DNA of 64,000 bases from Corynebacterium sp. (GTDB taxonomy: Bacteria > Actinomycetota > Actinomycetes > Mycobacteriales > Mycobacteriaceae): the NCBI RefSeq assembly GCF_022712275.1, contig NZ_JALAGU010000033.1:1-64000 (forward strand), given 5' to 3'. This document shows positions 46,160 through 54,482 of the stretch, piece by piece; the stretch's first letter is position 1, and every line of letters begins with the position of its first letter. The position numbers and the translations under genes are program-made. Below the pieces are notes generated by a model that did no database searches, was not told the origin of the DNA, and saw only the letters and a program-made list of their open reading frames with translations.

Positions 46160-46644
46160 CAGGACACGACCTTCACAATCTCGTGGACGATGGTCACGAT
46201 GCTGATCACGTAGATCAGCGCCATGAACCAGGTGTACCCCCATTTGCCGCGGTGGTCGGTGACCCAGAACCGGCGGACGCCGAGCCAGCCGTTGACCAGT
46301 GCGACCACGCACAGGGCGATGGTGATCGGGGCGGCCAGGGAGCCCATGACGCTGAGCACCGGAATGAGGATCGGGATGATCACGTAGCTGATCGTGCAGC
46401 GGATCGCGGAGACCACGATCGCCCAGCGGAACGCCCGGTGGGCACCGGCGATGGCCTCCATGTCGATCTTGTCGATCTGTTCCGGGCGGATCCGCAGCAT
46501 GCGGTACATGAAACGGTCAGCACGGCTCAGCGGCTTCGCCGTCGTGGCCGGCGTAGCCTGTGGGGTCGACGCAGCGGTGTCGGGCGACGGGGCGGTGGCG
46601 CCCGTAACGCCCTGGTTCGCGGCGACCTGGCTGGTGGTGGACAT
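46159..46644 (-). CDS. multi-pass membrane protein, uncharacterised
   Basis: A 161-residue protein. A Thr/Ala/Pro-rich N-terminus of ~50 residues precedes RADRFMYRMLRIRPEQIDKIDMEAI, then about three membrane segments (WAIVVSAIRCTISYVIIPILIPVL; ITIALCVVALVNGWLG; FMALIYVISIVTIVHEI). The pattern resembles actinobacterial conserved hypothetical membrane proteins of unknown role. ATG 46644 was chosen since the longer frame adds only low-complexity sequence. Confidence 0.7.
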   Translation of the reverse strand: MSTTSQVAANQGVTGATAPSPDTAASTPQATPATTAKPLSRADRFMYRMLRIRPEQIDKIDMEAIAGAHRAFRWAIVVSAIRCTISYVIIPILIPVLSVMGSLAAPITIALCVVALVNGWLGVRRFWVTDHRGKWGYTWFMALIYVISIVTIVHEIVKVVS

Positions 46645-46678
46645 GGCCTCCAAGTTAGCAGCGTCAGCGGCCGGTGTC

Positions 46679-47644
46679 CTAACTGTGTGACCAGTGGGAA
46701 CGGGTGAGGACATCCTTCTGCGGGGTGGGTCGCAGTCCGTACCTCTCCTCGAGAAGTCCGGGGCGTAGGACCGCCGGGGCGTCCCACAGATAGCGTTGCC
46801 GCCGCAGTTCCCGCATCATCGGCGAGAACACTCCCGCGCCTCGGAGGACCCACCAGGGGATGTGGTGGACCCGGGCGTGACCGTCCGGGGCGACCGCCTC
46901 GGCCATCTGCCGCGGGGTCATGGTCAGGGCAGTGGGCGCGAGGAGGACGGCGGTGCCCCCGGGAGCCAGTTCGTCCGCATGCTCCGCCGCGGCAGCCATC
47001 GCCGAGGTGAGGTCGGGGATCCAGGTCACCGACCGCGGCACATCGGGGTCGCCGAGCATCCACACCCGCTTCCCCGCCGCGGCGGGACCCAACACGAGCA
47101 GATGGAATGCGGAGGACGCCGGGTCGGCGGTCGGGCCGATGAGGTCGGCGGCGACGACGGACAGGGTACGTGCGGGATGTGCCGCACGGGCCGCGAGCAG
47201 GTTCACCCGGATCTCACCGAGCGGGGACGCCGGTTCCACATCTCCCCTGACCGCCCCCTCCACGGTGCCGTCATCGAGATCCTGCGCCACTGTTCCGAAG
47301 GCGTAGACGGATTCGGGGAAGACGACGGGAACACCGGCTTCCGCGGCGACGTCCATCACCGCCTGCTCCCGGTCCGGCAGATCGGTGGCCCAGGCGCGGG
47401 CGTCGTAGCTGGTGTGGATGCAGTGGAAGACCCCTGCGACGGGTTCGGCGGCCGGTCCACTGCCCGATCCACCGGCGACGGCGCGGCGGAGCAGGTCACG
47501 GTCGCCGGCGTCGCCGCGCATGAGGTCTGCCCCGTCGGGGGCATCGGCCCCACGGCGGATGACGGTGACGTGGTGGCCGGCCGCCACCAGGTCACGGGTG
47601 AGTTGGGTGCCGATCTGTCCGGCGCCGGTGACGAGGTACCGCAT
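46679..47644 (-). CDS. NAD-dependent epimerase/dehydratase (atypical extended SDR)
   Basis: A 321-residue extended SDR. The nucleotide-binding motif is VTGAGQIGTQLTRDL near residue 5. VFHCIHTSY is near 75 and VVFPESVYAFG near 108, where the usual YxxxK is not intact (Tyr is present, Lys is absent), as in atypical members. TWIPDLTSAMAAAA near 210 is the substrate-domain hinge. The substrate is unknown. AAGGAGAG lies 4 nt before ATG 47644. It is divergent from a TetR gene with two matching operators between. Confidence 0.82.
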   Translation of the reverse strand: MRYLVTGAGQIGTQLTRDLVAAGHHVTVIRRGADAPDGADLMRGDAGDRDLLRRAVAGGSGSGPAAEPVAGVFHCIHTSYDARAWATDLPDREQAVMDVAAEAGVPVVFPESVYAFGTVAQDLDDGTVEGAVRGDVEPASPLGEIRVNLLAARAAHPARTLSVVAADLIGPTADPASSAFHLLVLGPAAAGKRVWMLGDPDVPRSVTWIPDLTSAMAAAAEHADELAPGGTAVLLAPTALTMTPRQMAEAVAPDGHARVHHIPWWVLRGAGVFSPMMRELRRQRYLWDAPAVLRPGLLEERYGLRPTPQKDVLTRSHWSHS

Positions 47645-47664
47645 GGCTCTCTCCTTCATTTCGT

Positions 47665-47675
47665 GAGCAGTGCTC
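47665..47675. promoter_or_regulatory. TetR operator candidate 1
   Basis: GAGCAGTGCTC, a perfect 5+1+5 palindrome, 20 bp before the epimerase ATG. Confidence 0.7.
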
Positions 47676-47721
47676 TCTTAATGCGCCCTCTCACGGTAGG
47701 TCCTTCCCGTCCAATAAGCAA

Positions 47722-47732
47722 GAGCAGTGCTC
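47722..47732. promoter_or_regulatory. TetR operator candidate 2
   Basis: A second exact copy of GAGCAGTGCTC, 57 bp from the first and 44 bp before the TetR ATG. Confidence 0.7.
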
Positions 47733-47776
47733 ACTTTCTTGGTTCCGCCCTCAACGACATGCGACAATTGCATCCC

Positions 47777-48514
47777 ATGAGCCCCGGAACCCCCAGACCC
47801 CGCCGCACCCACGCACAGGCCCGCGCCGAGATGCGCGAGGGCATCCTGCGCCTCGGGCGGGAACAGCTGGAGACCCGGGGCGCGGCCGCGCTGTCCGTCC
47901 GCGAGATCGCACGGGGTCTCGGCGTGGCATCCTCCGCGGTGTACCGGCACGTCAGCAGCCGCGAAGAGCTGCTCACCCTCCTCGTCGTGGACGCCTACAC
48001 AGACCTCGCCGACCGGGTGGATGCCGCACTCGCCGACAGCACCGGCAGCAACGCAGACAACACCGGCAGCTCAGGCAGCACCACCCGGCCCCTGCCGACC
48101 ATGGTCCACGCGGTCCGTCGTTGGGCGGTCGCGAACCCGTCACGCTGGGCCCTGATCTACGGCACCCCGGTCCCCGGCTACGCTGCCCCGGCGGACACCA
48201 CCACCATCCCCGGCACCCGCGTGATGGGGGTCTTCCTCGGCATCCTCGCCGACGGCGCCGGGTCGGGAACACCGGCCGGTGACAGGCCCGCCCCCTCCCC
48301 GGAGCTGACACAGGTGCTCGCCGAGGGAACGGAGGAGCTCGGCGTCGTCGCGTCCCCCCGGACCGCCGCGGACGGCGTCCTGGCGTGGAGCAGCCTCATC
48401 GGCCTCATCAGCGCCGAGATCTTCGGGCAGCTGGGGCCGGAACTCACCGCCCTGGGTGGGGAACTGCTCGACCGGTGGATCGCGGACACCACCTGTCACT
48501 TCGGACTGGGCTGA
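47777..48514 (+). CDS. TetR-family repressor
   Basis: A 245-residue regulator. The HTH domain includes GREQLETRGAAALSVREIARGLGVASSAVYRHVSSREELLTLLV (residues ~30-72, quoted in part). The ligand domain has WAVANPSRWALIYGTPVPGY near 118 and a C-terminal helix region with WSSLIGLISAEIFGQLG. Two identical palindromes in the divergent intergenic region strongly suggest it represses itself and the epimerase gene. ATG 47777 was preferred over ATG 47759. Confidence 0.9.
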   Translation: MSPGTPRPRRTHAQARAEMREGILRLGREQLETRGAAALSVREIARGLGVASSAVYRHVSSREELLTLLVVDAYTDLADRVDAALADSTGSNADNTGSSGSTTRPLPTMVHAVRRWAVANPSRWALIYGTPVPGYAAPADTTTIPGTRVMGVFLGILADGAGSGTPAGDRPAPSPELTQVLAEGTEELGVVASPRTAADGVLAWSSLIGLISAEIFGQLGPELTALGGELLDRWIADTTCHFGLG

Positions 48515-48896
48515 CAGCCTCATCGAGGACCATGCGCCAGCGTTCCTGCACCCCGTCGTCGGCGGAGTGGGGTCTGGCGTACCAGGTACGGACCACGTCG
48601 GTGAGCCACGACCACTGCGGGTAAGCGAGGAGTTTCTTCTGGCAGAGGCGACAGAGATCTGTCGATCATGGCGCAAAACTACCTGTACTGTGACCAACAA
48701 ACTCAGAGCCTGTGGGGACGAGGCGTGAAGAAGCCCCCGACATAGCGCGAGCCGCGGGCCTCACCTACGGCGAGTAGTGCTGCGGCCCACTTCCAACCCT
48801 TCCGCAAAGAGGCGGCTTCGTCAGCGGCGTTACCCTCACACCGGCACTGCTGCAATGCTGTCCTGCCATGCCGTCTGATCTGAAACAGCACCACCG
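48515..48896. other. 382-bp gene-free stretch
   Basis: No frame here has both a ribosome-binding site and recognisable protein sequence. The G+C is slightly lower around 48600-48720. It lies between converging TetR and ABC-F genes. It may hold decayed sequence, but no transposase or repeat was recognised. Confidence 0.5.
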
Positions 48897-50468
48897 TCAC
48901 CCCAGCTCGACCCGCGTCCACTCCCCCAGATCCCGCAGCATCTGCCGGTCATGGGTCACCACGATGACGCCCGCCTCCGTGCCCTTCACCGCCGCAGTCA
49001 CCGCGTCCACGAGCACCGCCGAGAGATGGTTCGTCGGCTCATCGAGGATCAGCAGGTCAGGACGCTCCGACAGGACCATCGAGAGGTGGAGTCGGCGTTG
49101 CTGGCCCTGGGAGAGGCGTCCTGCCGGAGTCGACCGCGCCGCCCGGTCCAGCAGACCGAGCGACGCGAGCCCCGGCGCCCCGTCGAAACGTGCCGCATAC
49201 CGGGCGTAGACCTCCGCAGCCGCCAGATCCGGCTGCTGCCAGACCGGCTCATGCTGGGTGAGGACGCCGACCCGCACCCCGTCGTGGACGTGCACCGACC
49301 CGCTGGTGGGTTCCGCAGTGCCTTCGATGACGTCCACGAGAGTTGACTTGCCCGCACCGTTCGGCCCGGTGAGCAGCACATGCTCCCCACCGGACAGGTC
49401 GAGTGTCACCGGTTCCAGCCGCCCGGCGACAGCAACACCGTTACAGGTCAGCAACGTCTTCCCGGATGCCACGGACGCTCGCGGCCACCGCAGTTCCAGC
49501 GGAGGTTCGGGGATCTCCACGGCATGGGACGCCAGTTCCTTCTCCCGCCGGTGCAGGGTCTGCACCACACCGTCGGCCCGCGTCGCACGCTTGTGCTTGA
49601 AGTGGCCTTTCGGCGGACGCCAGTTGTCGGTGAGCCGGGCACGCGCATCAGCCACCGCAGACTCGAGACGCCGATGCTCGGCGACCTGCGCGGCGTACTC
49701 CTGCTCCCATCGCTCCCGATCCGTCCGACGACGCTCCATCCACGCGTCATAGGTGCCGGTGACCAGCAGCGGTGTGCCGTCCGCGGTCGGGTCGAGGTCG
49801 AGGAAGGTCGCCCGTCCGTCAGCGGAGAGGTCACGCAACAGTGCGCGGTCATGGGTGACCACGCCCAGCCCACCGGACCATGACGTCAACTGGTCGGTGA
49901 GGAAGCTCAACGCTGTGGCATCCAGGTGGTTGGTCGGTTCGTCGAGCAGCAGGGTGTCCGATCGGGAGGCCAGGGCACAGGCCAGGCGCACCCGGTAGCG
50001 CTGACCGTGGGAGAGTTCGACCAACGGTCTGGTCCGGTCGGTGCAGGCGTCCAGCCCGGCCAGGGCGATGTCGACGCGCCGGTGGGTGTCCCAGGCGTCG
50101 AGCATGGTGGCGCGGTCGAGGGCGTCGGCGTAGCCGTCGCCGAGATCTCCACTGGTCAATGCGTGGTCGAGGTCAGCCAGGGCGGCGTCGGACGCGGCGG
50201 TGGCGTCCGCGACAAGATCGCCGACGGTGCCGGTGGCATCCATCCCCTGGCGGACCAGGGTGAGGCTGCCGGTGCAGCGCACCTCCCCGGCGTCCGGAGT
50301 GCGGACACCGGCGAGGGTGTGCAGGAGGGTGGTCTTGCCCGTTCCGTTCTCGCCGACGATGAGCAGGCGGTCACCTGCGGAGATCGTGGCGGTGAGATCG
50401 GTGAACAGCGTCCGGTCGGCGACGGTGACGCCGAGGGAGGACGCGGACAGATGAGGGGTACGGGACAT
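48897..50468 (-). CDS. ABC-F family ATPase (possible ribosome-protection resistance factor)
   Basis: A 523-residue soluble protein with two ABC domains and no membrane helices. Walker A motifs are GENGTGKTT near residue 38 and GPNGAGKST near 360. Signatures are unusual SHGQRYRV near 158 and SQGQQRRL near 455. Walker B/EPTNHL occurs twice (LLLDEPTNHLDA; LILDEPTNHLSA). The inter-domain linker (residues ~235-310) is long and charged, as in antibiotic-resistance ABC-F proteins that displace ribosome-bound drugs. The 225-nt leader with its own peptide and alternative stems supports that class. The drug cannot be predicted. Confidence 0.85.
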   Translation of the reverse strand: MSRTPHLSASSLGVTVADRTLFTDLTATISAGDRLLIVGENGTGKTTLLHTLAGVRTPDAGEVRCTGSLTLVRQGMDATGTVGDLVADATAASDAALADLDHALTSGDLGDGYADALDRATMLDAWDTHRRVDIALAGLDACTDRTRPLVELSHGQRYRVRLACALASRSDTLLLDEPTNHLDATALSFLTDQLTSWSGGLGVVTHDRALLRDLSADGRATFLDLDPTADGTPLLVTGTYDAWMERRRTDRERWEQEYAAQVAEHRRLESAVADARARLTDNWRPPKGHFKHKRATRADGVVQTLHRREKELASHAVEIPEPPLELRWPRASVASGKTLLTCNGVAVAGRLEPVTLDLSGGEHVLLTGPNGAGKSTLVDVIEGTAEPTSGSVHVHDGVRVGVLTQHEPVWQQPDLAAAEVYARYAARFDGAPGLASLGLLDRAARSTPAGRLSQGQQRRLHLSMVLSERPDLLILDEPTNHLSAVLVDAVTAAVKGTEAGVIVVTHDRQMLRDLGEWTRVELG

Positions 50469-50482
50469 GGTGGTCTCCAGAT

Positions 50483-50638
50483 GTCTTCCGGAGCCGGGCT
50501 GAGCAGGGTGCGGTGACGATGACCGGTCACGTACTGCGGGCAGCACGAAGCCGCCGCCCGGCTCCACGGTGTTGATGTGGGCCGGAAGACGGCGGAGAAC
50601 AATTCTGTGCTGTGTGCCCGGAAACGCTCCCCGCCGTC
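50483..50638 (-). promoter_or_regulatory. ABC-F leader: mutually exclusive stem-loops (putative attenuator)
   Basis: Arm 50631-50638 (part of the leader ORF's last codons) pairs perfectly with 50588-50595. Arm 50582-50590 pairs perfectly over 9 bp with 50483-50491, just upstream of the ABC-F ribosome-binding site. A further 10-bp pair joins 50556-50565 with 50490-50499. The first and second pairings share bases 50588-50590, so they exclude each other. Confidence 0.6.
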
Positions 50639-50693
50639 AGCGGCGGGTGCGGAGCTTCAGGGAGGCGGTACCCGTGTAAGTGCCTGCGAACAT
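50637..50693 (-). CDS. 18-aa leader peptide of the ABC-F gene
   Basis: The peptide reads MFAGTYTGTASLKLRTRR. Its ATG lies 7 nt after a TAGGGT box, the same leaderless geometry as other genes here. The stop codon falls within the first arm of the leader stem, so ribosome stalling near the basic C-terminus would expose or mask that arm. Such leader peptides are known upstream of erm and several ABC-F resistance genes. Confidence 0.6.
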   Translation of the reverse strand: MFAGTYTGTASLKLRTRR

Positions 50694-50700
50694 GACCGTC

Positions 50701-50706
50701 ACCCTA
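50701..50706 (-). promoter_or_regulatory. -10 box of the ABC-F leader transcript
   Basis: TAGGGT on the minus strand, 7 nt before the leader-peptide ATG at 50693. Confidence 0.45.
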
Positions 50707-50844
50707 GCAGTCCCACGGCGCAGGACGCCAGGCTCTTTCGCGGCATCCCTTTCTGCAGGCCGGCATCTGCTTCTGTCACTTTCCCCTCCGAGCCGACAGG
50801 ACCAGCTGCCACTGTGCAGTTGCAGATGCCGGCGACCTCGGGGA

Positions 50845-52194
50845 CTACCAGCGGCCCTCGGCGGGCGGGATCTGACCGAGGTTCTGCGGCGGGTACTGCT
50901 GGCCCTGATCCTGCGGCTGCTGCGGGACCTGGCCGTGCTGGTTCCACTGCGGCTGGCCCGGCTGGCCCGGCTGGCCCGGCTGGCCCTGCGTGGCCTGGCC
51001 GAACTGCTGGCCGAACTGCTGGCCGAACTGCTGCTGCGGCAGGGCCGCGCCGAGAATGCCGAAGTCCACCAGCAGGTACAGCACCGACACGACGAGCAGC
51101 ACCAGGCTGAAGAAGATGGCGAGGAAGACGCCGACAGAGGCGGAGCCACCGTCGAGCTTCTCGCCGCCCAGGTCACGGAACAGGCCGTAGTCGGAGACCA
51201 GGCCGACGAATGAGGTGAGCAGGGCGAGTACCGCACCTGCGGCAATGAGCAGACCACCGGTCTTCTTCCAGACGGTCGCACTGAGGACCAGCGCACCGAG
51301 GAGGATAAGAGCGAAGGTGAGTGTGGCGGCGAACAGGGGGAGCAGGCTGAGATCGCCGGCGGTAGCGGACTCCCCGTAGCCCGAGTACTCCACGGAGCGG
51401 CGTCCGAGACCGTTGACGGCCAGGTCGTTGTTCGCGTCGCCGGCGGAACGCCACTCGAGGATGTAGCTGAGCGCGAGCAGCAGGAACAGGACGACGCTCG
51501 CACCTGCGACGTAGACCGGACGCAGCACCGCCGCCAGCCCGGTGGCCGGTGCCGTCGGCGCAGCAGCGGGGAGCAGCGGTTCCTGGGCCGTCAGGAAGTA
51601 GAGGACGCCGAAGGCCAGGGTCACCAGACTGACGACCAGTGCAAGGAAGATGCCGAAACTCAGGTTCCAGTCGATGGAGTCACCGTCCGGGCCTGCGCTC
51701 ATGCCCATGAAGTTCCGGTCCATGCCGAAGTCCGTGAACAGGCTGATGAACGAGTAGAGCACACCGATGCCACCGGCGACGGTCAGGCACAGTGCGGCGA
51801 TCTTCCGGTACGCCGTCGTCAGTGCCAGCACCGCGGCGACGACGATGAGCAACAGCACGAACAGGCCGAGGAAGTAGAAGCCCGTCACCAGGTTCCGCGT
51901 CGACTCGCCCTCATACGTCGCCTTCTGGATGCCGAATCCGTTGATGGTCGCCTTGCCGCCGTCTTCGCTGAACTTCTTCCAGCCCAGCCAGTAGGTCAGC
52001 AGGGTGAGCAGGAAGAGCACGCCGGAGGCACCGGCGACGTACAGCGGAGTGAAGAACGGATGCAGCGCGGCGATCCCGGCCCCCTTCTGCTGCGACGCTG
52101 CCTGCTGCGCGTGCTGGCCGTACTGGTTCTGCCCCTGCTGTCCGGCCGGCCCCTCGTTCTGCGGTACCCCACCCCACGGTTGTTGATCTGCCAT
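50845..52194 (-). CDS. duplicated four-helix membrane protein with Gln-rich ends
   Basis: A 449-residue protein with two similar halves. Each begins with a PLYVAGASGVLFLL / PVYVAGASVVLFLL helix, then a polar segment ending in GFGIQKATYEG / GLGRRSVEYSG, then three more helices. This is a clear internal duplication. The N-terminus (GQQGQNQYGQHAQQ) and C-terminus (QFGQQFGQQFGQ; QPGQPGQPGQP) are Gln/Gly/Pro-rich and cytoplasmic by prediction. Similar duplicated proteins occur in other corynebacteria; no function is known. AAGGAG lies 10 nt before ATG 52194. Confidence 0.7.
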   Translation of the reverse strand: MADQQPWGGVPQNEGPAGQQGQNQYGQHAQQAASQQKGAGIAALHPFFTPLYVAGASGVLFLLTLLTYWLGWKKFSEDGGKATINGFGIQKATYEGESTRNLVTGFYFLGLFVLLLIVVAAVLALTTAYRKIAALCLTVAGGIGVLYSFISLFTDFGMDRNFMGMSAGPDGDSIDWNLSFGIFLALVVSLVTLAFGVLYFLTAQEPLLPAAAPTAPATGLAAVLRPVYVAGASVVLFLLLALSYILEWRSAGDANNDLAVNGLGRRSVEYSGYGESATAGDLSLLPLFAATLTFALILLGALVLSATVWKKTGGLLIAAGAVLALLTSFVGLVSDYGLFRDLGGEKLDGGSASVGVFLAIFFSLVLLVVSVLYLLVDFGILGAALPQQQFGQQFGQQFGQATQGQPGQPGQPGQPQWNQHGQVPQQPQDQGQQYPPQNLGQIPPAEGRW

Positions 52195-52395
52195 CGTGAC
52201 TGTCTCCTTGAGTGTCTGTGGTGAGCATGGTTGGAACGTCATTCGGTTCGCGACTCTACCTATCTTCGCCTACGTTTCTGAGGGCACCCTCCAGACGGGG
52301 CAGCCGGGAGGTCACCCCTGCCCGGTCGTGGCAGACTGGGCAGGTCCGTTCCGCCTGCCCGGGACGCCGTCCGCCGACAGAAAGGCACCACCACA

Positions 52396-53772
52396 GTGGG
52401 ACGCCACGCAGCCCCGGAAGAACACCCCGAGCACGACTCTGTACACGACCACGCGCACGACCACGCGCACAACCACGCGCAGCCGTCGAAGGAGCTCCAC
52501 TCCCACGGCCACAGTCACTCCCATGACACGGGCCCGTGGATCTCCGACCCGCGCAAGATCACCTGGACGCCGTCGCGCGTCATCCTGGCGTCCTTCCTGT
52601 TCCTGGGGGCGATCGCCACGGTTATCGCCGTGACGCTGCAGTGGCCGCACGGCAAGGCCGTCACCTCCGACGGTTTCCACGAAACCTCGAATCTGGCCCA
52701 GGAGGTCTCCGAGGGCACCGTCGCCATGGAGACCACCGGTTCGTGTGCCTCGGCCCAGATCGGCAGGGTCTTCGACTCCGCCCCCACCTCCGAGGCCGTC
52801 GGCGCGGACCCCTGTGACCAGCTTATCGTCGACATCACCGACGGTCCTGACGAAGGACGCCGCACGCTGCTGGCGTCCCCGAACAACGATGAGGACGCCG
52901 ACGTGAACGTCGGGGACAAGGTGCTGCTGGCCACCACCACCGACGCGGACGGCAACCGCTCCTACGCCTTCCAGGACTTCCAGCGTGGGACGCCACTGTG
53001 GATCTGGCTGGCTGTCACCATCCTCGCCATCTGCCTGGTCGGTGCGTGGCGCGGCGTGCGGGCGATTCTCGGCCTGGCGATCACGCTTTCGGTCATCGGC
53101 TTCTTCCTGCTGCCGGCGCTGGCGCGCGGTGGCAACCCGGTGATGCTGGCGATCACGGCCTGTGCGGCGGTGCTCTACCTGGTGCTGTTCCTGGTGCACG
53201 GGATGAACTGGAAGACGGCGTCCTCGTTGGGCGGCACGCTGGTCGCCATGCTCTTCGGCACCGGTCTGGCAGCACTGGCCATCGACACCTCGGAACTGCG
53301 TGGGCTGGCCGACGAGAACAACTTCCAGATCCTGCTGTATCTGCCCGGGGTGCAGGTCACGGGCCTGCTGTTGGCCGGGTTCATCCTCGGCACACTCGGT
53401 GTGCTCAACGATGTGACGGTGGCGCAGGCGTCCACGATCAGTGAGCTGCAGGCGGCGAACCCGGACGCCAGTCGGTGGAAGCTGTTCACCACCGCGATGC
53501 GGGTGGGACGCGACCATCTGGCTTCCACGGTCTACACCCTGGTGCTCTCCTACGCCGGTGCCGCACTGCCGCTGCTGGTGCTGCTCAGTGTCTCCGGACG
53601 GTCACTGACCCACATCCTCACCTCGGACATCATGGCCACCGAGATCCTCCGCTCCGCGACCGGTTCCCTGGCCCTCGTCGCCGCGGTCCCGCTGACCACC
53701 GCGATCGCCGCGGTGACGACGAGCGTGAAGAAGTCCAGGGCTGAGCCGGACGTGGTACGAACGGAGGCATGA
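52396..53772 (+). CDS. YibE/F-family membrane protein with His-rich N-terminus
   Basis: A 458-residue protein. The cytoplasmic N-terminus is His-rich (HDSVHDHAHDHAHNHAQ, then HSHGHSHSHD). One helix (ILASFLFLGAIATVIAV) leads to an outer domain of ~115 residues. Seven further helices follow, with the YibE/F blocks LLYLPGVQVTGLLLAGFILGTLGVLNDVTVAQASTI (residues ~315-350, in part) and GRDHLASTVYTLVLSYAGAALPLL. The family is a predicted transporter; the histidines suggest metal traffic. The stop overlaps the racemase start by 4 bp. Confidence 0.85.
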   Translation: MGRHAAPEEHPEHDSVHDHAHDHAHNHAQPSKELHSHGHSHSHDTGPWISDPRKITWTPSRVILASFLFLGAIATVIAVTLQWPHGKAVTSDGFHETSNLAQEVSEGTVAMETTGSCASAQIGRVFDSAPTSEAVGADPCDQLIVDITDGPDEGRRTLLASPNNDEDADVNVGDKVLLATTTDADGNRSYAFQDFQRGTPLWIWLAVTILAICLVGAWRGVRAILGLAITLSVIGFFLLPALARGGNPVMLAITACAAVLYLVLFLVHGMNWKTASSLGGTLVAMLFGTGLAALAIDTSELRGLADENNFQILLYLPGVQVTGLLLAGFILGTLGVLNDVTVAQASTISELQAANPDASRWKLFTTAMRVGRDHLASTVYTLVLSYAGAALPLLVLLSVSGRSLTHILTSDIMATEILRSATGSLALVAAVPLTTAIAAVTTSVKKSRAEPDVVRTEA

Positions 53773-54482
53773 CCAAACTCGGCATCATCGGCGGCACCGG
53801 CCCGGAATCGACACTCCTCTACTACCGCGCGATCTGCGAGGGCGTGCAGGCCAGACTCGGCGATGACACCCTCCCGCAGCTCACTGTCGAGTCTCTGAGC
53901 GTCTTCGAGGTCTTCCGCTACTGCAGCGCCGGCGACCTCGACGGTCTCACCGCCTATCTTTCCGCGGGGTTCGAGGCGCTGGCCGCCGCCGGTGCGGAGG
54001 TCGCCAGCCTCACCGCGATCACCCCGCACATCGTCTTCGACCGGCTTGTCGAGGCGTCCCCTGTCCCCCTGGTCTCCGCGGTGGACGCCGTGCGCGACGA
54101 GGCCGTCGCCCGCGGGGCCGGCAAAGTGCTGCTGCTCGGCACCGGGTTCACCATGTCCCCGGAGACCAACGGCTTCTTCACCCGCCCCTTCGCCGACGCC
54201 GGCGTCGAGGTCATCCTGCCGGACGCCCCGGAGATCGACGAGATCCAGCACCGGATCGCCACCGAGCTGGAACTCGGCGTCGTCACCGACGAGACCCGCG
54301 GGAGGTTCGTGGGGATCATCGACCGGGTCCACCGCGCTGAGGGCATCGACCAGGTCGTGCTCGGCTGCACGGAACTGCCGATGGTGCTCAACGACTCCGT
54401 CTCCCCGGTCCCCTGCCTCGACACGGTCGCGATCCACACCCGGGCCCTGGTGGACGCCGCCGTAGGTAGCCCTGAGGCTTAG
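53769..54482 (+). CDS. aspartate/glutamate racemase-family protein lacking the first catalytic Cys
   Basis: A 237-residue Asp/Glu racemase fold. The N-terminal LGIIGGTGPESTLLYYR is typical. The second catalytic Cys is C200 in VVLGCTELP, but where classical racemases have CNTxH, this protein reads SLTAITPH, so the first Cys aligns with Ala83. E. coli YgeA has Thr there and still works on one enantiomer. The protein may be a one-sided racemase or a lyase. It is translationally coupled to the YibE/F gene, an odd pairing. Confidence 0.8.
   Translation: MTKLGIIGGTGPESTLLYYRAICEGVQARLGDDTLPQLTVESLSVFEVFRYCSAGDLDGLTAYLSAGFEALAAAGAEVASLTAITPHIVFDRLVEASPVPLVSAVDAVRDEAVARGAGKVLLLGTGFTMSPETNGFFTRPFADAGVEVILPDAPEIDEIQHRIATELELGVVTDETRGRFVGIIDRVHRAEGIDQVVLGCTELPMVLNDSVSPVPCLDTVAIHTRALVDAAVGSPEA

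Noticed and set aside
47759..47776. Earlier start for the TetR gene at 47759
   Set aside because: The longer N-terminus MRQLHP is not typical, and no ribosome-binding site precedes it. It cannot be excluded.
48703..48921. Possible small protein on the minus strand in the 48.5-48.9 kb gap
   Set aside because: No family, no ribosome-binding site, and it overlaps the conserved C-terminus of the ABC-F gene. Left as unexplained sequence.
52444..52540. His-rich repeat at the start of the YibE/F gene as a separate tandem-repeat element
   Set aside because: The repeats follow codon triplets (His-Asp/Ala/Ser) within a real protein, so they reflect protein composition rather than a DNA element.
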